Source: Chitinophagaceae bacterium (GTDB lineage Bacteria > Bacteroidota > Bacteroidia > Chitinophagales > Chitinophagaceae). From it: a DNA stretch of 64,000 bases. Every line of letters begins with the position of its first letter. The stretch's first letter is position 1. Of the stretch, positions 28,298 through 36,774 are shown piece by piece. The stretch lies in contig JAEUVD010000018.1 in NCBI GenBank assembly GCA_016787065.1, positions 186,001 through 250,000 of the forward strand, in the 5' to 3' direction. Made by a program: the position numbers and the translations under genes. The notes beneath the pieces are model-generated. The model was not told the DNA's origin, searched no databases, and saw only the letters and a list, made by a program, of their open reading frames with translations.

Positions 28298-28343
28298 AAG
28301 CAGATAACTTTTACTTACCAATCTGTGCCATCCGTCTAATCCA
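28298..28343. repeat. Dispersed repeat unit A
   Basis: The stretch AAGCAGATAACTTTTACTTA (28299-28318) followed by CCAATCTG-GCCATCCG--TAATCC is almost identical to 31059-31103. The unit is also the seed of the 61-bp tandem array at 31083-31301. A decayed copy lies at 23056-23115. Confidence 0.8.
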
Positions 28344-28379
28344 TATTATGCCGAGATTCTCACTCATGGTTTATGACCC

Positions 28380-28437
28380 CACAAACCATCTTTGATAATA
28401 ATAGCCTAAACAATGCTTATAAGGTAAATGGTTTGTG
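28380..28437. repeat. Dispersed palindromic repeat unit B, copy 1
   Basis: The ends CACAAACCAT and ATGGTTTGTG are perfect 10-bp inverted repeats. The interior contains TAATAATAGC and AAGGTAA, shared with the copy at 30974-31027. At 58 bp it is too small to encode anything and looks like a REP-type or miniature palindromic element. Confidence 0.75.
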
Positions 28438-28669
28438 CGGACACCAAACCATGGGGATAGTGATAAAGCCATCAGAAAAGCAACAACGAATTAGATACGC
28501 GGTTAAACAGCAATCATATTGTTTCAATTCCATTCTTCTAACTCCACTAAGGTTATCGCCATAGAGGAATTCGAAACGATTTCCTAAGATTTTTTGTTAA
28601 TGTTCTTTTTTTTAATTCTGCTAGAACCTATTTTTACTTATCCTCATTTCCAATTTAAACTAATTCATC

Positions 28670-30904
28670 ATGAAAAAAATTTTCGTCTTAATAGTTTTAG
28701 CTAGTTTATGGTTTTCAACTTATAGCCAATACTACACCTTTACGATTAGTAATTTTCATTTGGTAAGCGGCACCAACAATCAACTCGAATTTGATATTCA
28801 TATCCGAAATATCAGTACCGATACACTCCGTTTACAAACTGCTATGTTTGGTATTAATTTTAATTATGCCGGATTAAGTAATGGAGGAACCATCACCGGA
28901 TCCTTTGTTCCCGGCTCCTCGTACGACCCCAGTACCAACGCAGAATTACCCCCTCCACAAAATGCGCCTATTTGGAATGTAAATAGTACTACACATCGTA
29001 TAAGAGGACTCGCTACTATACAAACAAACTATAGTTTAATGCCAATAATACCAACTTCTTCACCGGGACTGAAATTAGGCACCTTTCGTTTAACTAACAC
29101 CGTTCCTTACCCCACCAATTGTTTAATACCTAATTTTAATTATAATTTTCTTTCTGCACCCAATCAAACAAAATGTGCCTTACATGCTTGTATAAACTCT
29201 AGCTTAACTGCTGTTAATCTTATAACACAAACAAGTTTCAATTTGTACAATCAAGGACCTGAGTATTTTGTTGATCCTAACTCATTTGGGAATGGCAATT
29301 TAAACGTCAATGTTTCTTCAACGGTTACTGATGCAAGTTGTTTGTATTCGTTCGATGGAAGTATCGACTTGCAGGTTAGTCCGGCAAGTATCTATTCTTA
29401 TTCTTGGGAAGATGGTTCTACCCAAGAAGATCTTTTCAATTGTAGTCAGGGTAATCATATTGTAACCATATCAGACCTTAGTGGTGATTGTATTTCCTAC
29501 CAATCCACCGTAAACAATACGGGAACAAATTGTTACGGCAATGCAGGAAAAGCATTTTTGGATGCTAATAATAATTGTTTATTCGACACCAGTGATTATC
29601 CGATACCCAATATGATGATTCATTTATCGAACGGAATTCAAACATTAACCAATGCAAATGGCATGTATTCATTTAGTCAGATTACAGGAGGAACCTATTC
29701 AGCTTGGCCAACATCCTCTTACTCCATTCAACCGACGTTGTCGTGCACACCGCTCGACTCCATTACCTTTTCATCAACGAGTTATTCTACCGAAAATAAT
29801 TTCTTGTTCGATTTTTCTTCGGCTGTTAATAACACAGTCAATCACTTTCCAAGCTGGGTTTTGGTTCCTGGGTTTTCCAACCATTACTGTGTGTTTGCTA
29901 AATCGAATTCATTTGTTACAACAACAAACACAATAAGTTTTTTAGTTCCGATTGCTTTAAATTATTCCAATGCAATCCCATCACCATCAGCGGTGTATAA
30001 TACACCAAACGGAGATTCTATAGTTTGGAATACGAGCTTAAACCCTTTTCAACAAAAAGCGTTTTATGTATTCTTTCAAATACCGTCAACCATTGCCATA
30101 GGTACCTCCTTGCCTAGCTGCTCTTACATTAATGTACTTGGTGCTACAGATGTTAACCTTAGTGACAATCAAAAATGCATCAATACTATTATTGTTGGAA
30201 GTTTTGACCCTAACGACAAATCGGTTATTCCGGCAGGATTGGGAAGTAATGGGTATATCACGCCTTCCGATTCTATACTGGAGTACAGAATTAATTTTCA
30301 AAATTGCGGAACCTATCAAGCTTTCAATATTAATATAGAAGATACCATTTCATCGAAGTTAGATATATCTAGTTTAGAAATAATAGCGGCAAGTCATGCG
30401 TATCAGGTTCAATTAATCAATAATGAATTGGTTAAATTTACGTTCCCCAATATTATGCTACCCGATAGCAATAGCAACGAACCTATGAGTCATGGATTTA
30501 TTGTTTATCGCATTAAGCAAAAACCGGGAAATATGTTTGGCGATGAAATAAAAAATACGGCTTACATCTATTTCGATTTCAACTCGGCAGTAGTTACTAA
30601 TACTACTTTAAATACATTGTTTAATGGTTCACCTACTTTAGTTGAATCCAACGATGTTAGTAAGGTTGAAGTTGAACCTAATCCGAGCAATGGGGTTATT
30701 CGGTTACAAGTTGCATTAAAGGAAGAAAGTCTGTTTTATCTAACAGATCTAACAGGTCGAATTGTGTTTGAAACCCCTTTGAAAAAAGGATCATATACGC
30801 AGACTCTCGTATTGCCTGCATCCTTAACTTCAGGAATGTACCTCTACGCTATTAAATCAACGCATAGCCTTAAACAAGGCGGAAAGCTAGAACTCGTACG
30901 TTAA
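28670..30904 (+). CDS. T9SS-secreted protein with SdrD-B-like and FDPNDK domains
   Basis: 744 aa with signal peptide MKKIFVLIVLASLWFSTYSQ. Residues about 20-200 are a beta-rich N-terminal domain. A short SprB-like unit follows (TVTDASCLYSFDGSIDLQVS to IVTISDLSGDC). Next is an SdrD-B-like fold (about 284-350, GKAFLDANNNCLFDTSDYPI). A conserved Bacteroidota domain beginning GSFDPNDKSVIP (about 511) contains ILEYRINFQNCGT and TAYIYFDFNSAVVTN. The last 80 aa are a T9SS sorting domain (VEPNPSNGVIRLQV to SGMYLYAIKS). It is probably a cell-surface or released protein; ligand unknown. Confidence 0.88.
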   Translation: MKKIFVLIVLASLWFSTYSQYYTFTISNFHLVSGTNNQLEFDIHIRNISTDTLRLQTAMFGINFNYAGLSNGGTITGSFVPGSSYDPSTNAELPPPQNAPIWNVNSTTHRIRGLATIQTNYSLMPIIPTSSPGLKLGTFRLTNTVPYPTNCLIPNFNYNFLSAPNQTKCALHACINSSLTAVNLITQTSFNLYNQGPEYFVDPNSFGNGNLNVNVSSTVTDASCLYSFDGSIDLQVSPASIYSYSWEDGSTQEDLFNCSQGNHIVTISDLSGDCISYQSTVNNTGTNCYGNAGKAFLDANNNCLFDTSDYPIPNMMIHLSNGIQTLTNANGMYSFSQITGGTYSAWPTSSYSIQPTLSCTPLDSITFSSTSYSTENNFLFDFSSAVNNTVNHFPSWVLVPGFSNHYCVFAKSNSFVTTTNTISFLVPIALNYSNAIPSPSAVYNTPNGDSIVWNTSLNPFQQKAFYVFFQIPSTIAIGTSLPSCSYINVLGATDVNLSDNQKCINTIIVGSFDPNDKSVIPAGLGSNGYITPSDSILEYRINFQNCGTYQAFNINIEDTISSKLDISSLEIIAASHAYQVQLINNELVKFTFPNIMLPDSNSNEPMSHGFIVYRIKQKPGNMFGDEIKNTAYIYFDFNSAVVTNTTLNTLFNGSPTLVESNDVSKVEVEPNPSNGVIRLQVALKEESLFYLTDLTGRIVFETPLKKGSYTQTLVLPASLTSGMYLYAIKSTHSLKQGGKLELVR

Positions 30905-30973
30905 AAGTAGTAGTAACTTCTTCGTCTAAATATTGATAACACAATTATTCTTCAAATATGGCTTGTGTTTGAG

Positions 30974-31027
30974 CAAACCATCATTGCTAATAATAGCTTA
31001 TATAGTACTTAAAAGGTAAATGGTTTG
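30974..31027. repeat. Dispersed palindromic repeat unit B, copy 2
   Basis: CAAACCAT and ATGGTTTG form perfect 8-bp ends. The interior shares TAATAATAGC and AAGGTAA with the copy at 28380-28437, while other internal bases have drifted. Confidence 0.75.
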
Positions 31028-31058
31028 GGCCCCCAAATAATACGGATGGGGGGGATTA

Positions 31059-31301
31059 AGCAGATAACTTTTACTTACCAATCTGCGCCATCCGCTTAAT
31101 CCGTACTATCCGTGATTGAGATTTTTATTTATCCCTCACTCCTCCGTGCCATCCGCTTAATCCGCACTATCCGTGTTTAAGATTTTTATTTATCTATTAC
31201 TCCTCTGTGCCATCAGCCTAATCCGTTCTATCCGTGATTGAGATTTGTAATTACCCCTCACTCCTCTGCGCCATCCGCCTAATCCGTATTATTCCGTGAT
31301 T
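31059..31301. repeat. 61-bp tandem repeat, four copies, grown from dispersed unit A
   Basis: GCCATC recurs at 31087, 31148, 31209 and 31270, an exact 61-bp period. Each copy has the order GCCATCCGC-TAATCCG, TATCCGTG, (T/G)AGATTT, TTA-CCCTCACTCCTC. Copies differ at several positions, so the array is older than the repeat beside mfd. It contains no open frame and no unique spacers. Confidence 0.88.
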
Positions 31302-31377
31302 CTCACACCTACCCTACCGTATTCCGGTATTTATCAACCGAATTCTAAATTCAAATAGAAATAAAAACCGCGTTCAC

Positions 31378-31385
31378 TACTTTTG
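31378..31385 (+). promoter_or_regulatory. Promoter -7-like box of the second fibre-like gene
   Basis: TACTTTTG matches TAnnTTTG and lies 16 nt before ATG 31402. No clear -33 element. Confidence 0.5.
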
Positions 31386-31401
31386 ATTCAAAATAATCAC
31401 C

Positions 31402-33381
31402 ATGAAAAAGTGCTCCCATTTTTATAAGCTCGCATTTCTCATTCTGTTTGTGCTGCTAACCGTAACAGGATTTACGCAAGCTCCTGATTTAATTAATTAC
31501 CAGGTTGTAGTACGCGATGGATCCGGAAATCTACTAAGCAATACCCTTATTGGTTTGAAATTGGAAATTTATCAAACCTCACCTGCGGGCACCTTAGTGT
31601 TTAGTGAACGGCATACTCCAACCACCAACGATTATGGTTTAGCGAATGTTGTTATTGGTTCCGGTACCGCTATTACCGGAAGTATTGGTGCTATTGATTG
31701 GGAAACCGGTCCGTATTATATTACCACTTCGGTAGATCCTAACGGAGGTACGTCTTATTCCATTACCGGCTCATCGCAATTGGTAAGTGTACCGTATGCC
31801 TTATATGCGCCCGATCGTACAGAAGGTGGCGATGGGATAATTGATGTCGGTAAAGACTCACTCAGTATTGGTGGTTCATCATCGAAGGATATAACCTTGG
31901 ATATGAACCATCACGATTTCAATTTTACAGGGAATGATAGTTTAAGTGTAAATGCCGCTGTAAGTCAGTTATCAGGTAGCACCTTAGCAACGCTCAATGG
32001 CAGCAAAACACAAACCTTTACCATGGTGGGTGATGCTCGTTTACATTCTTTAGAATTGAAGCTCAATGTAGCTGCCGGAATCAATGTTTCTTTAACGATT
32101 AAAGATAACAACGGATTGATCATTGCATCTGCTTCGAATATTTTCTCCTCTGCCTTCAATAACTGGTTTACGTTTGATTTCAATACCAATCCGATGTTGG
32201 AGCAAGGTATGGTGTACACTATACAAATACAACCTGCCGGTAGCAATGCCTTCGTCTATTATTCCGGTACTAATCCGTATAGTGGAGGAAGTGCGAATAT
32301 TGGAACCAACTCCGATATTGCTTTCAATATCCGAACCTTGCAACAATTTAATATTCTTACGATTGGGGCTAATGCCAACGTGGGTATCGGGGTGGCTAAC
32401 CCATCGGAACGTTTAGAGGTTGCCGGTAAAATTAAAGCTTCATCGTTACAACTTTCTCCAAACACATCCGGTAATTCCGCTTTAAGTACAGATGCTTTCG
32501 GTAATGTAATTTCAGTTAGCTTGCCTTCTACTTTACCGCCATCAGGCAATGCAGGGGGCGATTTAGGAGGCACCTATCCTAACCCCATATTAAGTAATAC
32601 CGGTGTTAACGCCGGAACATTTACTAAAGTAACTGTAGATGCGAAAGGCCGTGTTACCTCAGGTGGAACCTTATCTTCAACAGACATTTCGGCATTGGAA
32701 ACCGACCCTCAGGTTGGTAGCCTGACTACCTACCTAGTTCCTCGTTGGGATGGCAGTAGTTTAATAAACGGTTCCATATTTGATAACGGAGTGAATGTAG
32801 GTATTGGTACCGTGGCACCAAGTACAGCGGCCAAACTTGATGTTAATGGTAATCTTAAAACACAAACAATAACTATTGCTTCCGGAACACCTTCCGCCGA
32901 TAAAGTGTTAACCGCTACCGATGCCTCCGGCAATAGTACCTGGAAAAATAGCACGGAGTTACCAGGTACCTTAACAGGAATATACAATGCGCATGGATTT
33001 ATTACCGCCTTGTCGGATTCAGCAGGTTATAAATTTCTTGGCCCAACAGTTACCATAACCCTTCTTAACGGACAAACTGTAGATATGGATGGTACAGCTG
33101 CATTAGGTACACTCACCGCTCCTGCCACCATGAACAAATTTGCTTTAGGGTATAAACTTACCAATTCTACTTCCGGTAATATAACACCTGACATAAACAC
33201 GTATATTCAAAGCTTAAAACTTCCAACAGGCTGTAGAATACCCTGTACCATTCATGCTACAATAAATAACTTACCTGCTGGCACCTATACTTTTGGCATT
33301 ATTTACCAGTGTAATACCGGCCAGTCTGCGGGTTTCAATAGTAACGACTATTCCCGACTCGATATTCGCGTATATAATTAA
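31402..33381 (+). CDS. Fibre-like secreted protein, paralogue of 26201-28246
   Basis: 659 aa with a signal peptide ending in GFTQ. The N-terminal domain (APDLINYQVVVRDGSGNLLS to SSQLVSVPYALYA, about 28-137) matches the first 130 aa of the other fibre-like protein. A jelly-roll-like segment (about 160-305) follows. Then comes a shaft with VGIGVANPSERLEVAG, GNAGGDLGGTYPNPILS (a motif typical of tail-fibre-like repeats) and VGIGTVAPSTAAKLDVNG. The C-terminal 130 aa resemble the paralogue: FLGPTVTITLLNG and NLPAGTYTFGI near the end. No S74 chaperone and no T9SS domain are visible. Confidence 0.8.
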   Translation: MKKCSHFYKLAFLILFVLLTVTGFTQAPDLINYQVVVRDGSGNLLSNTLIGLKLEIYQTSPAGTLVFSERHTPTTNDYGLANVVIGSGTAITGSIGAIDWETGPYYITTSVDPNGGTSYSITGSSQLVSVPYALYAPDRTEGGDGIIDVGKDSLSIGGSSSKDITLDMNHHDFNFTGNDSLSVNAAVSQLSGSTLATLNGSKTQTFTMVGDARLHSLELKLNVAAGINVSLTIKDNNGLIIASASNIFSSAFNNWFTFDFNTNPMLEQGMVYTIQIQPAGSNAFVYYSGTNPYSGGSANIGTNSDIAFNIRTLQQFNILTIGANANVGIGVANPSERLEVAGKIKASSLQLSPNTSGNSALSTDAFGNVISVSLPSTLPPSGNAGGDLGGTYPNPILSNTGVNAGTFTKVTVDAKGRVTSGGTLSSTDISALETDPQVGSLTTYLVPRWDGSSLINGSIFDNGVNVGIGTVAPSTAAKLDVNGNLKTQTITIASGTPSADKVLTATDASGNSTWKNSTELPGTLTGIYNAHGFITALSDSAGYKFLGPTVTITLLNGQTVDMDGTAALGTLTAPATMNKFALGYKLTNSTSGNITPDINTYIQSLKLPTGCRIPCTIHATINNLPAGTYTFGIIYQCNTGQSAGFNSNDYSRLDIRVYN

Positions 33382-33584
33382 CCATCGAACGCCAACGGTT
33401 AACCAAAACTAGCCAACCCTAAATTTCAACGCTGAACTTATTAACTTGTAGCAGACTTCTATGCAGGTTAACCTACTTTCGGATTTCAAAAGACCTCGAA
33501 GGGGTATTTGAATATTAACTCTTCGCGCTTTTGCGGCATATACAGATGCATGCTGAATATGCCCTACATCAACCAATGGTAAAG

Positions 33585-33613
33585 AAGGGAGTTTTAACAT
33601 ACTCCCTTTTTTC
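33585..33613 (+). terminator. Intrinsic terminator
   Basis: AAGGGAGT (33585-33592) pairs with ACTCCCTT (33601-33608) around an 8-nt loop and runs into TTTTTTTC on the plus strand. It would stop transcripts coming from the fibre-like gene before the pyrophosphatase promoter. Confidence 0.8.
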
Positions 33614-33683
33614 ATAAAAATAGGTATTGAAGGCACGCACTAGCAGAAATGCGAGATGGGGTACATGACATTGATTTTTGCCT

Positions 33684-33691
33684 TACTTTTG
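33684..33691 (+). promoter_or_regulatory. Promoter -7-like box of the pyrophosphatase gene
   Basis: TACTTTTG, an exact match to TAnnTTTG, ends 23 nt before ATG 33715. Translation of the upstream open frame through this box is therefore not expected. Confidence 0.5.
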
Positions 33692-33714
33692 CGCCCTTAA
33701 ACTCAAAAACCAAC

Positions 33715-36549
33715 ATGAATATTCTATTTTATTTAGTTCCTATGCTGGGTGTGGTAGCCCTACTTTACACCTTCATTCAAAGTGCCTGGGTAAGTAAACA
33801 GCCAGCCGGAAATGATCGTATGAAAGAAATAGCCGGGCATATTGCCGACGGTGCTATGGCATTCTTGAAAGCCGAATATAAGGTACTGGCCTACTTTGTG
33901 GTATTGGTAGCTATTTTACTTGGCATCATGGGAAGCACCAACGCAAACTCACATTGGAGTATCGCCTTGGCCTTCGTAATAGGTGCGGTGTTTAGCGCCT
34001 TAGCCGGTTTTATCGGAATGCGTATTGCTACTAAAAGCAATGTACGTACTGCAGAAGCCGCTAAAACAAGTTTGAGCAAAGCCTTAAAAGTTTCTTTTAC
34101 CGGAGGTTCGGTAATGGGTATGGGTGTTGCCGGTTTAGCCGTTTTAGGTTTAGGAGCACTTTTTATTATTTTGAAAACAATTTTCGCTAAGGATGCAGCT
34201 GTTGACTCTGTGGAGATGGAACGTGCCATTGAAATTCTAACCGGATTTTCATTAGGTGCTGAAAGTATTGCTCTCTTTGCGCGTGTAGGTGGTGGTATTT
34301 ATACTAAAGCTGCAGATGTGGGTGCTGATTTAGTAGGAAAAGTTGAAGCTGGTATACCTGAAGATGACCCGCGTAACCCGGCAACTATTGCCGATAACGT
34401 AGGAGATAATGTGGGTGATGTTGCTGGTATGGGCGCCGATTTATTTGGTTCGTATGTGGCAACTGTTTTGGCCACGATGGTATTAGGTCGTGAAACCGCG
34501 AGTGTAGATCAGTTCGGTGGTTTAGGTCCTATTTTATTACCTATGTTAATCGCAGGATTAGGTATTATCTTCTCCATCATCGGCACTTTCTTTGTGCGTA
34601 TTAGCGAAAACTCAGGTCTTAGTGTAAGTAAGGTTCAATCAGCTTTGAATATGGGTAACTGGGGTAGTATTATTATTACCGGCGTAGCTTCTTATTTCTT
34701 GGTAATGCATATTCTTCCTGAAAAAATGACTTTACGTGGATTTGAGTTTAGTAACACCGGAGTTTTTGGTGCTATTGTAGTGGGCTTAGTGGTTGGTACC
34801 TTAATGAGCATCATTACGGAATATTATACGGCAATGGGTAAACGCCCTGTAATGAGTATAGTTCGTCAATCAAGCACAGGTCATGCTACCAATATCATTG
34901 GAGGTTTAGCAGTAGGTATGGAATCTACCTTACTGCCTATTTTAGTTTTAGCTGGTGGTATCTATGGTTCTTATTTATGTGCAGGTTTATACGGTGTGGC
35001 TATAGCAGCGGCAGGTATGATGGCAACAACAGCTATGCAATTAGCAATTGATGCTTTTGGCCCGATTGCGGATAATGCAGGAGGTATTGCCGAAATGAGT
35101 GAATTACCGGCTGAAGTTCGTGAGAAAACAGATATATTAGACGCTGTAGGTAATACAACAGCGGCAACAGGTAAAGGGTTTGCAATTGCCTCGGCAGCGT
35201 TAACGGCATTAGCGTTGTTTGCTGCTTTCGTAGGGATTGCAAAAATTGATGGTATTGATATTTACCGCGCCGAAGTATTGGCAGGGTTATTTGTTGGGGC
35301 TATGATTCCGTTCATATTTTCTTCATTAGCAATTACCGCTGTTGGTAAAGCAGCGATGGCTATGGTGGAAGAAGTTCGTCGTCAGTTCCGAGAAATTCCA
35401 GGAATTTTAGAAGGAAAAGGAAAACCAGAATATGAAAAATGTGTGGCTATTTCTACGGAAGCTTCCATTAAGAAAATGATGTTACCTGGTGCGATTGCTA
35501 TTGTGTCGCCACTAATTATCGGGTTTCTTTTCGGGCCTGAAGTATTAGGTGGTTTCCTTGCTGGTGCTACTGTAAGTGGCGTATTAATGGGAATGTTTCA
35601 GAACAATGCCGGTGGTGCCTGGGATAATGCAAAAAAATCGTTTGAAAAAGGTGTTGATATTAATGGCGAAACGTTTTACAAAAAATCGGAACCGCATAAA
35701 GCCTCTGTTACAGGTGATACCGTAGGTGATCCGTTTAAAGATACCTCAGGACCTTCTATGAATATTCTTATCAAATTAATGAGTATCGTATCCTTGGTAA
35801 TAGCTCCAACCTTAGCTAAAATTCATGCGGAGAAAATTCAAACTAACCGCAAGCATCAAATTCAAACTTTAATGACGAATTGTGCAGAAGCAGGTTGTAA
35901 TAAAGAAGAGTGTATGGCTATGATGGATGCTGCATGCAAAGGTAGTTGTGAAGCTGGTGAAGGAAAAAAATCATGTTGTTCAGAAGGAGAAGGCGATGCT
36001 ACAGGCCCTAAAGATTCGCTCAGTGTTGATTTACCGGAAGCTGGTTTAAGTTTGGATGCTAGCGGTAATTTAGTGCGTGATTTGGGAGCTATTTCTAATC
36101 TTGATTTAGGAAATGGTAGCGAATTAAAAGCAGGAGCTAATTCAATCGAAGCCAAATTATTGGATTTTATTAAAAACGGTAAGATAGACGAAAACGATAA
36201 AACCAAGAATTGGATTTCGTTTGATCGTTTACAATTTGAAACCGGGAAATCAACCTTAACGGCCAAAAGTGATGAGCAATTAAAAAATATTGCCGACATC
36301 TTAAAAGCGTTTCCTGCGGTTACAATTAAATTAGGAGGATACACCGATAATACAGGAAAGGATGCCGATAACCTAAAATTAAGCGATGATCGTGCTCATA
36401 ACGTAAAAGCTAAGTTAGAAGCAATGGGTATTGCGGCTAATCGTATGGAAGCAGAAGGTTATGGTAGCAAACATCCTGTTGCTTCTAATGATACCGATTT
36501 AGGTCGCGCTCAAAACCGACGAATAGATATTAAAGTAACAAAGAAATAA
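33715..36549 (+). CDS. Membrane-bound ion-pumping pyrophosphatase fused to an OmpA-like domain
   Basis: 944 aa from ATG 33715. Residues 1-710 are a complete membrane pyrophosphatase (HppA type), which couples PPi hydrolysis to H+ or Na+ export. The pyrophosphate/Mg site is [20 protein letters not shown] (217-236), followed by [20 protein letters not shown] (479-488) has Ala483 and Gly486, the pattern of K+-dependent enzymes; whether it pumps H+ or Na+ cannot be read safely. Residues 723-755 hold seven Cys (C723, C728, C733, C741, C745, C754, C755). Residues about 834-944 are an OmpA-like peptidoglycan-binding domain with GGYTDNTG (Asp878) and LSDDRAHNV (Arg893). The family C-terminus faces the periplasm, so the added domain can reach the wall. 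Ordinary members have about 650-800 aa. Confidence 0.96.
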   Translation: MNILFYLVPMLGVVALLYTFIQSAWVSKQPAGNDRMKEIAGHIADGAMAFLKAEYKVLAYFVVLVAILLGIMGSTNANSHWSIALAFVIGAVFSALAGFIGMRIATKSNVRTAEAAKTSLSKALKVSFTGGSVMGMGVAGLAVLGLGALFIILKTIFAKDAAVDSVEMERAIEILTGFSLGAESIALFARVGGGIYTKAADVGADLVGKVEAGIPEDDPRNPATIADNVGDNVGDVAGMGADLFGSYVATVLATMVLGRETASVDQFGGLGPILLPMLIAGLGIIFSIIGTFFVRISENSGLSVSKVQSALNMGNWGSIIITGVASYFLVMHILPEKMTLRGFEFSNTGVFGAIVVGLVVGTLMSIITEYYTAMGKRPVMSIVRQSSTGHATNIIGGLAVGMESTLLPILVLAGGIYGSYLCAGLYGVAIAAAGMMATTAMQLAIDAFGPIADNAGGIAEMSELPAEVREKTDILDAVGNTTAATGKGFAIASAALTALALFAAFVGIAKIDGIDIYRAEVLAGLFVGAMIPFIFSSLAITAVGKAAMAMVEEVRRQFREIPGILEGKGKPEYEKCVAISTEASIKKMMLPGAIAIVSPLIIGFLFGPEVLGGFLAGATVSGVLMGMFQNNAGGAWDNAKKSFEKGVDINGETFYKKSEPHKASVTGDTVGDPFKDTSGPSMNILIKLMSIVSLVIAPTLAKIHAEKIQTNRKHQIQTLMTNCAEAGCNKEECMAMMDAACKGSCEAGEGKKSCCSEGEGDATGPKDSLSVDLPEAGLSLDASGNLVRDLGAISNLDLGNGSELKAGANSIEAKLLDFIKNGKIDENDKTKNWISFDRLQFETGKSTLTAKSDEQLKNIADILKAFPAVTIKLGGYTDNTGKDADNLKLSDDRAHNVKAKLEAMGIAANRMEAEGYGSKHPVASNDTDLGRAQNRRIDIKVTKK

Positions 36550-36572
36550 ATTGTAGAATTCGAATAGTATAG

Positions 36573-36596
36573 AGGAGGCTTCGGCCTCCTTTTTTC
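36573..36596 (+). terminator. Intrinsic terminator of the pyrophosphatase gene
   Basis: AGGAGGC, a TTCG tetraloop and GCCTCCT are followed by a run of Ts. A very stable UUCG-capped hairpin 23 nt after the stop codon. Confidence 0.92.
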
Positions 36597-36774
36597 GTGT
36601 TTGGTACTTCGTTTTTTAGTCTTCACTGCAAGTGAATTTCCCTTGAAATTGCAATTATTTTATTAATTGTTTATTTTGTTGTAAAGTAATATTATATACA
36701 TTACTTAATTTTTAATTTGTTATATAAACTTGCTTAATCTCAAATTTTGTTATTTTTATCTAAAATAATATCTG

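Larger units (their letters stand above)
28247..28669. other. Noncoding gap with dispersed repeat units
   Basis: No credible gene. It holds a 46-bp dispersed unit (28298-28343) and a palindromic 58-bp unit (28380-28437), both repeated at 30974-31102 in the opposite order. A CGCAG/CTGCG short inverted repeat sits at about 28272-28290. The rest is unremarkable, ending with an AT-rich stretch upstream of the gene at 28670. Confidence 0.6.
30905..31401. other. Noncoding gap with repeats and promoter
   Basis: No gene. From left to right it holds palindromic unit B (30974-31027), dispersed unit A (31059-31103), a 61-bp tandem array grown from unit A (31083-31301), and a promoter-like box at 31378 for the next gene. 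Confidence 0.7.
33382..33714. other. Noncoding gap between fibre-like and pyrophosphatase genes
   Basis: No gene with coding character was found. It contains an intrinsic terminator (33585-33613) about 200 nt after the preceding stop, and the promoter-like box of the pyrophosphatase gene. The 200 nt before the terminator could be a long 3' UTR or a small RNA. Confidence 0.5.

Noticed and set aside
28373..28564. 63-aa frame after the first fibre-like gene
   Set aside because: It consists largely of the palindromic repeat unit B and has no protein-like composition.
28970..28990. tRNA or rRNA genes anywhere in the window
   Set aside because: No cloverleaf with a T-loop GGTTCRA sequence or conserved rRNA stretch was recognised by eye; a tRNAscan run would settle this.
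31083..31301. Possible CRISPR array with 61-bp period
   Set aside because: The whole 61-bp unit is repeated, so there are no variable spacers.
26201..33381. Prophage tail region
   Set aside because: The two fibre-like proteins have Sec signal peptides and lie among surface-protein genes; no capsid, terminase, portal or integrase gene is in the window.
33409..33636. 75-aa minus-strand frame between the fibre-like and pyrophosphatase genes
   Set aside because: No signal peptide, motif or start context, and it spans the terminator hairpin.
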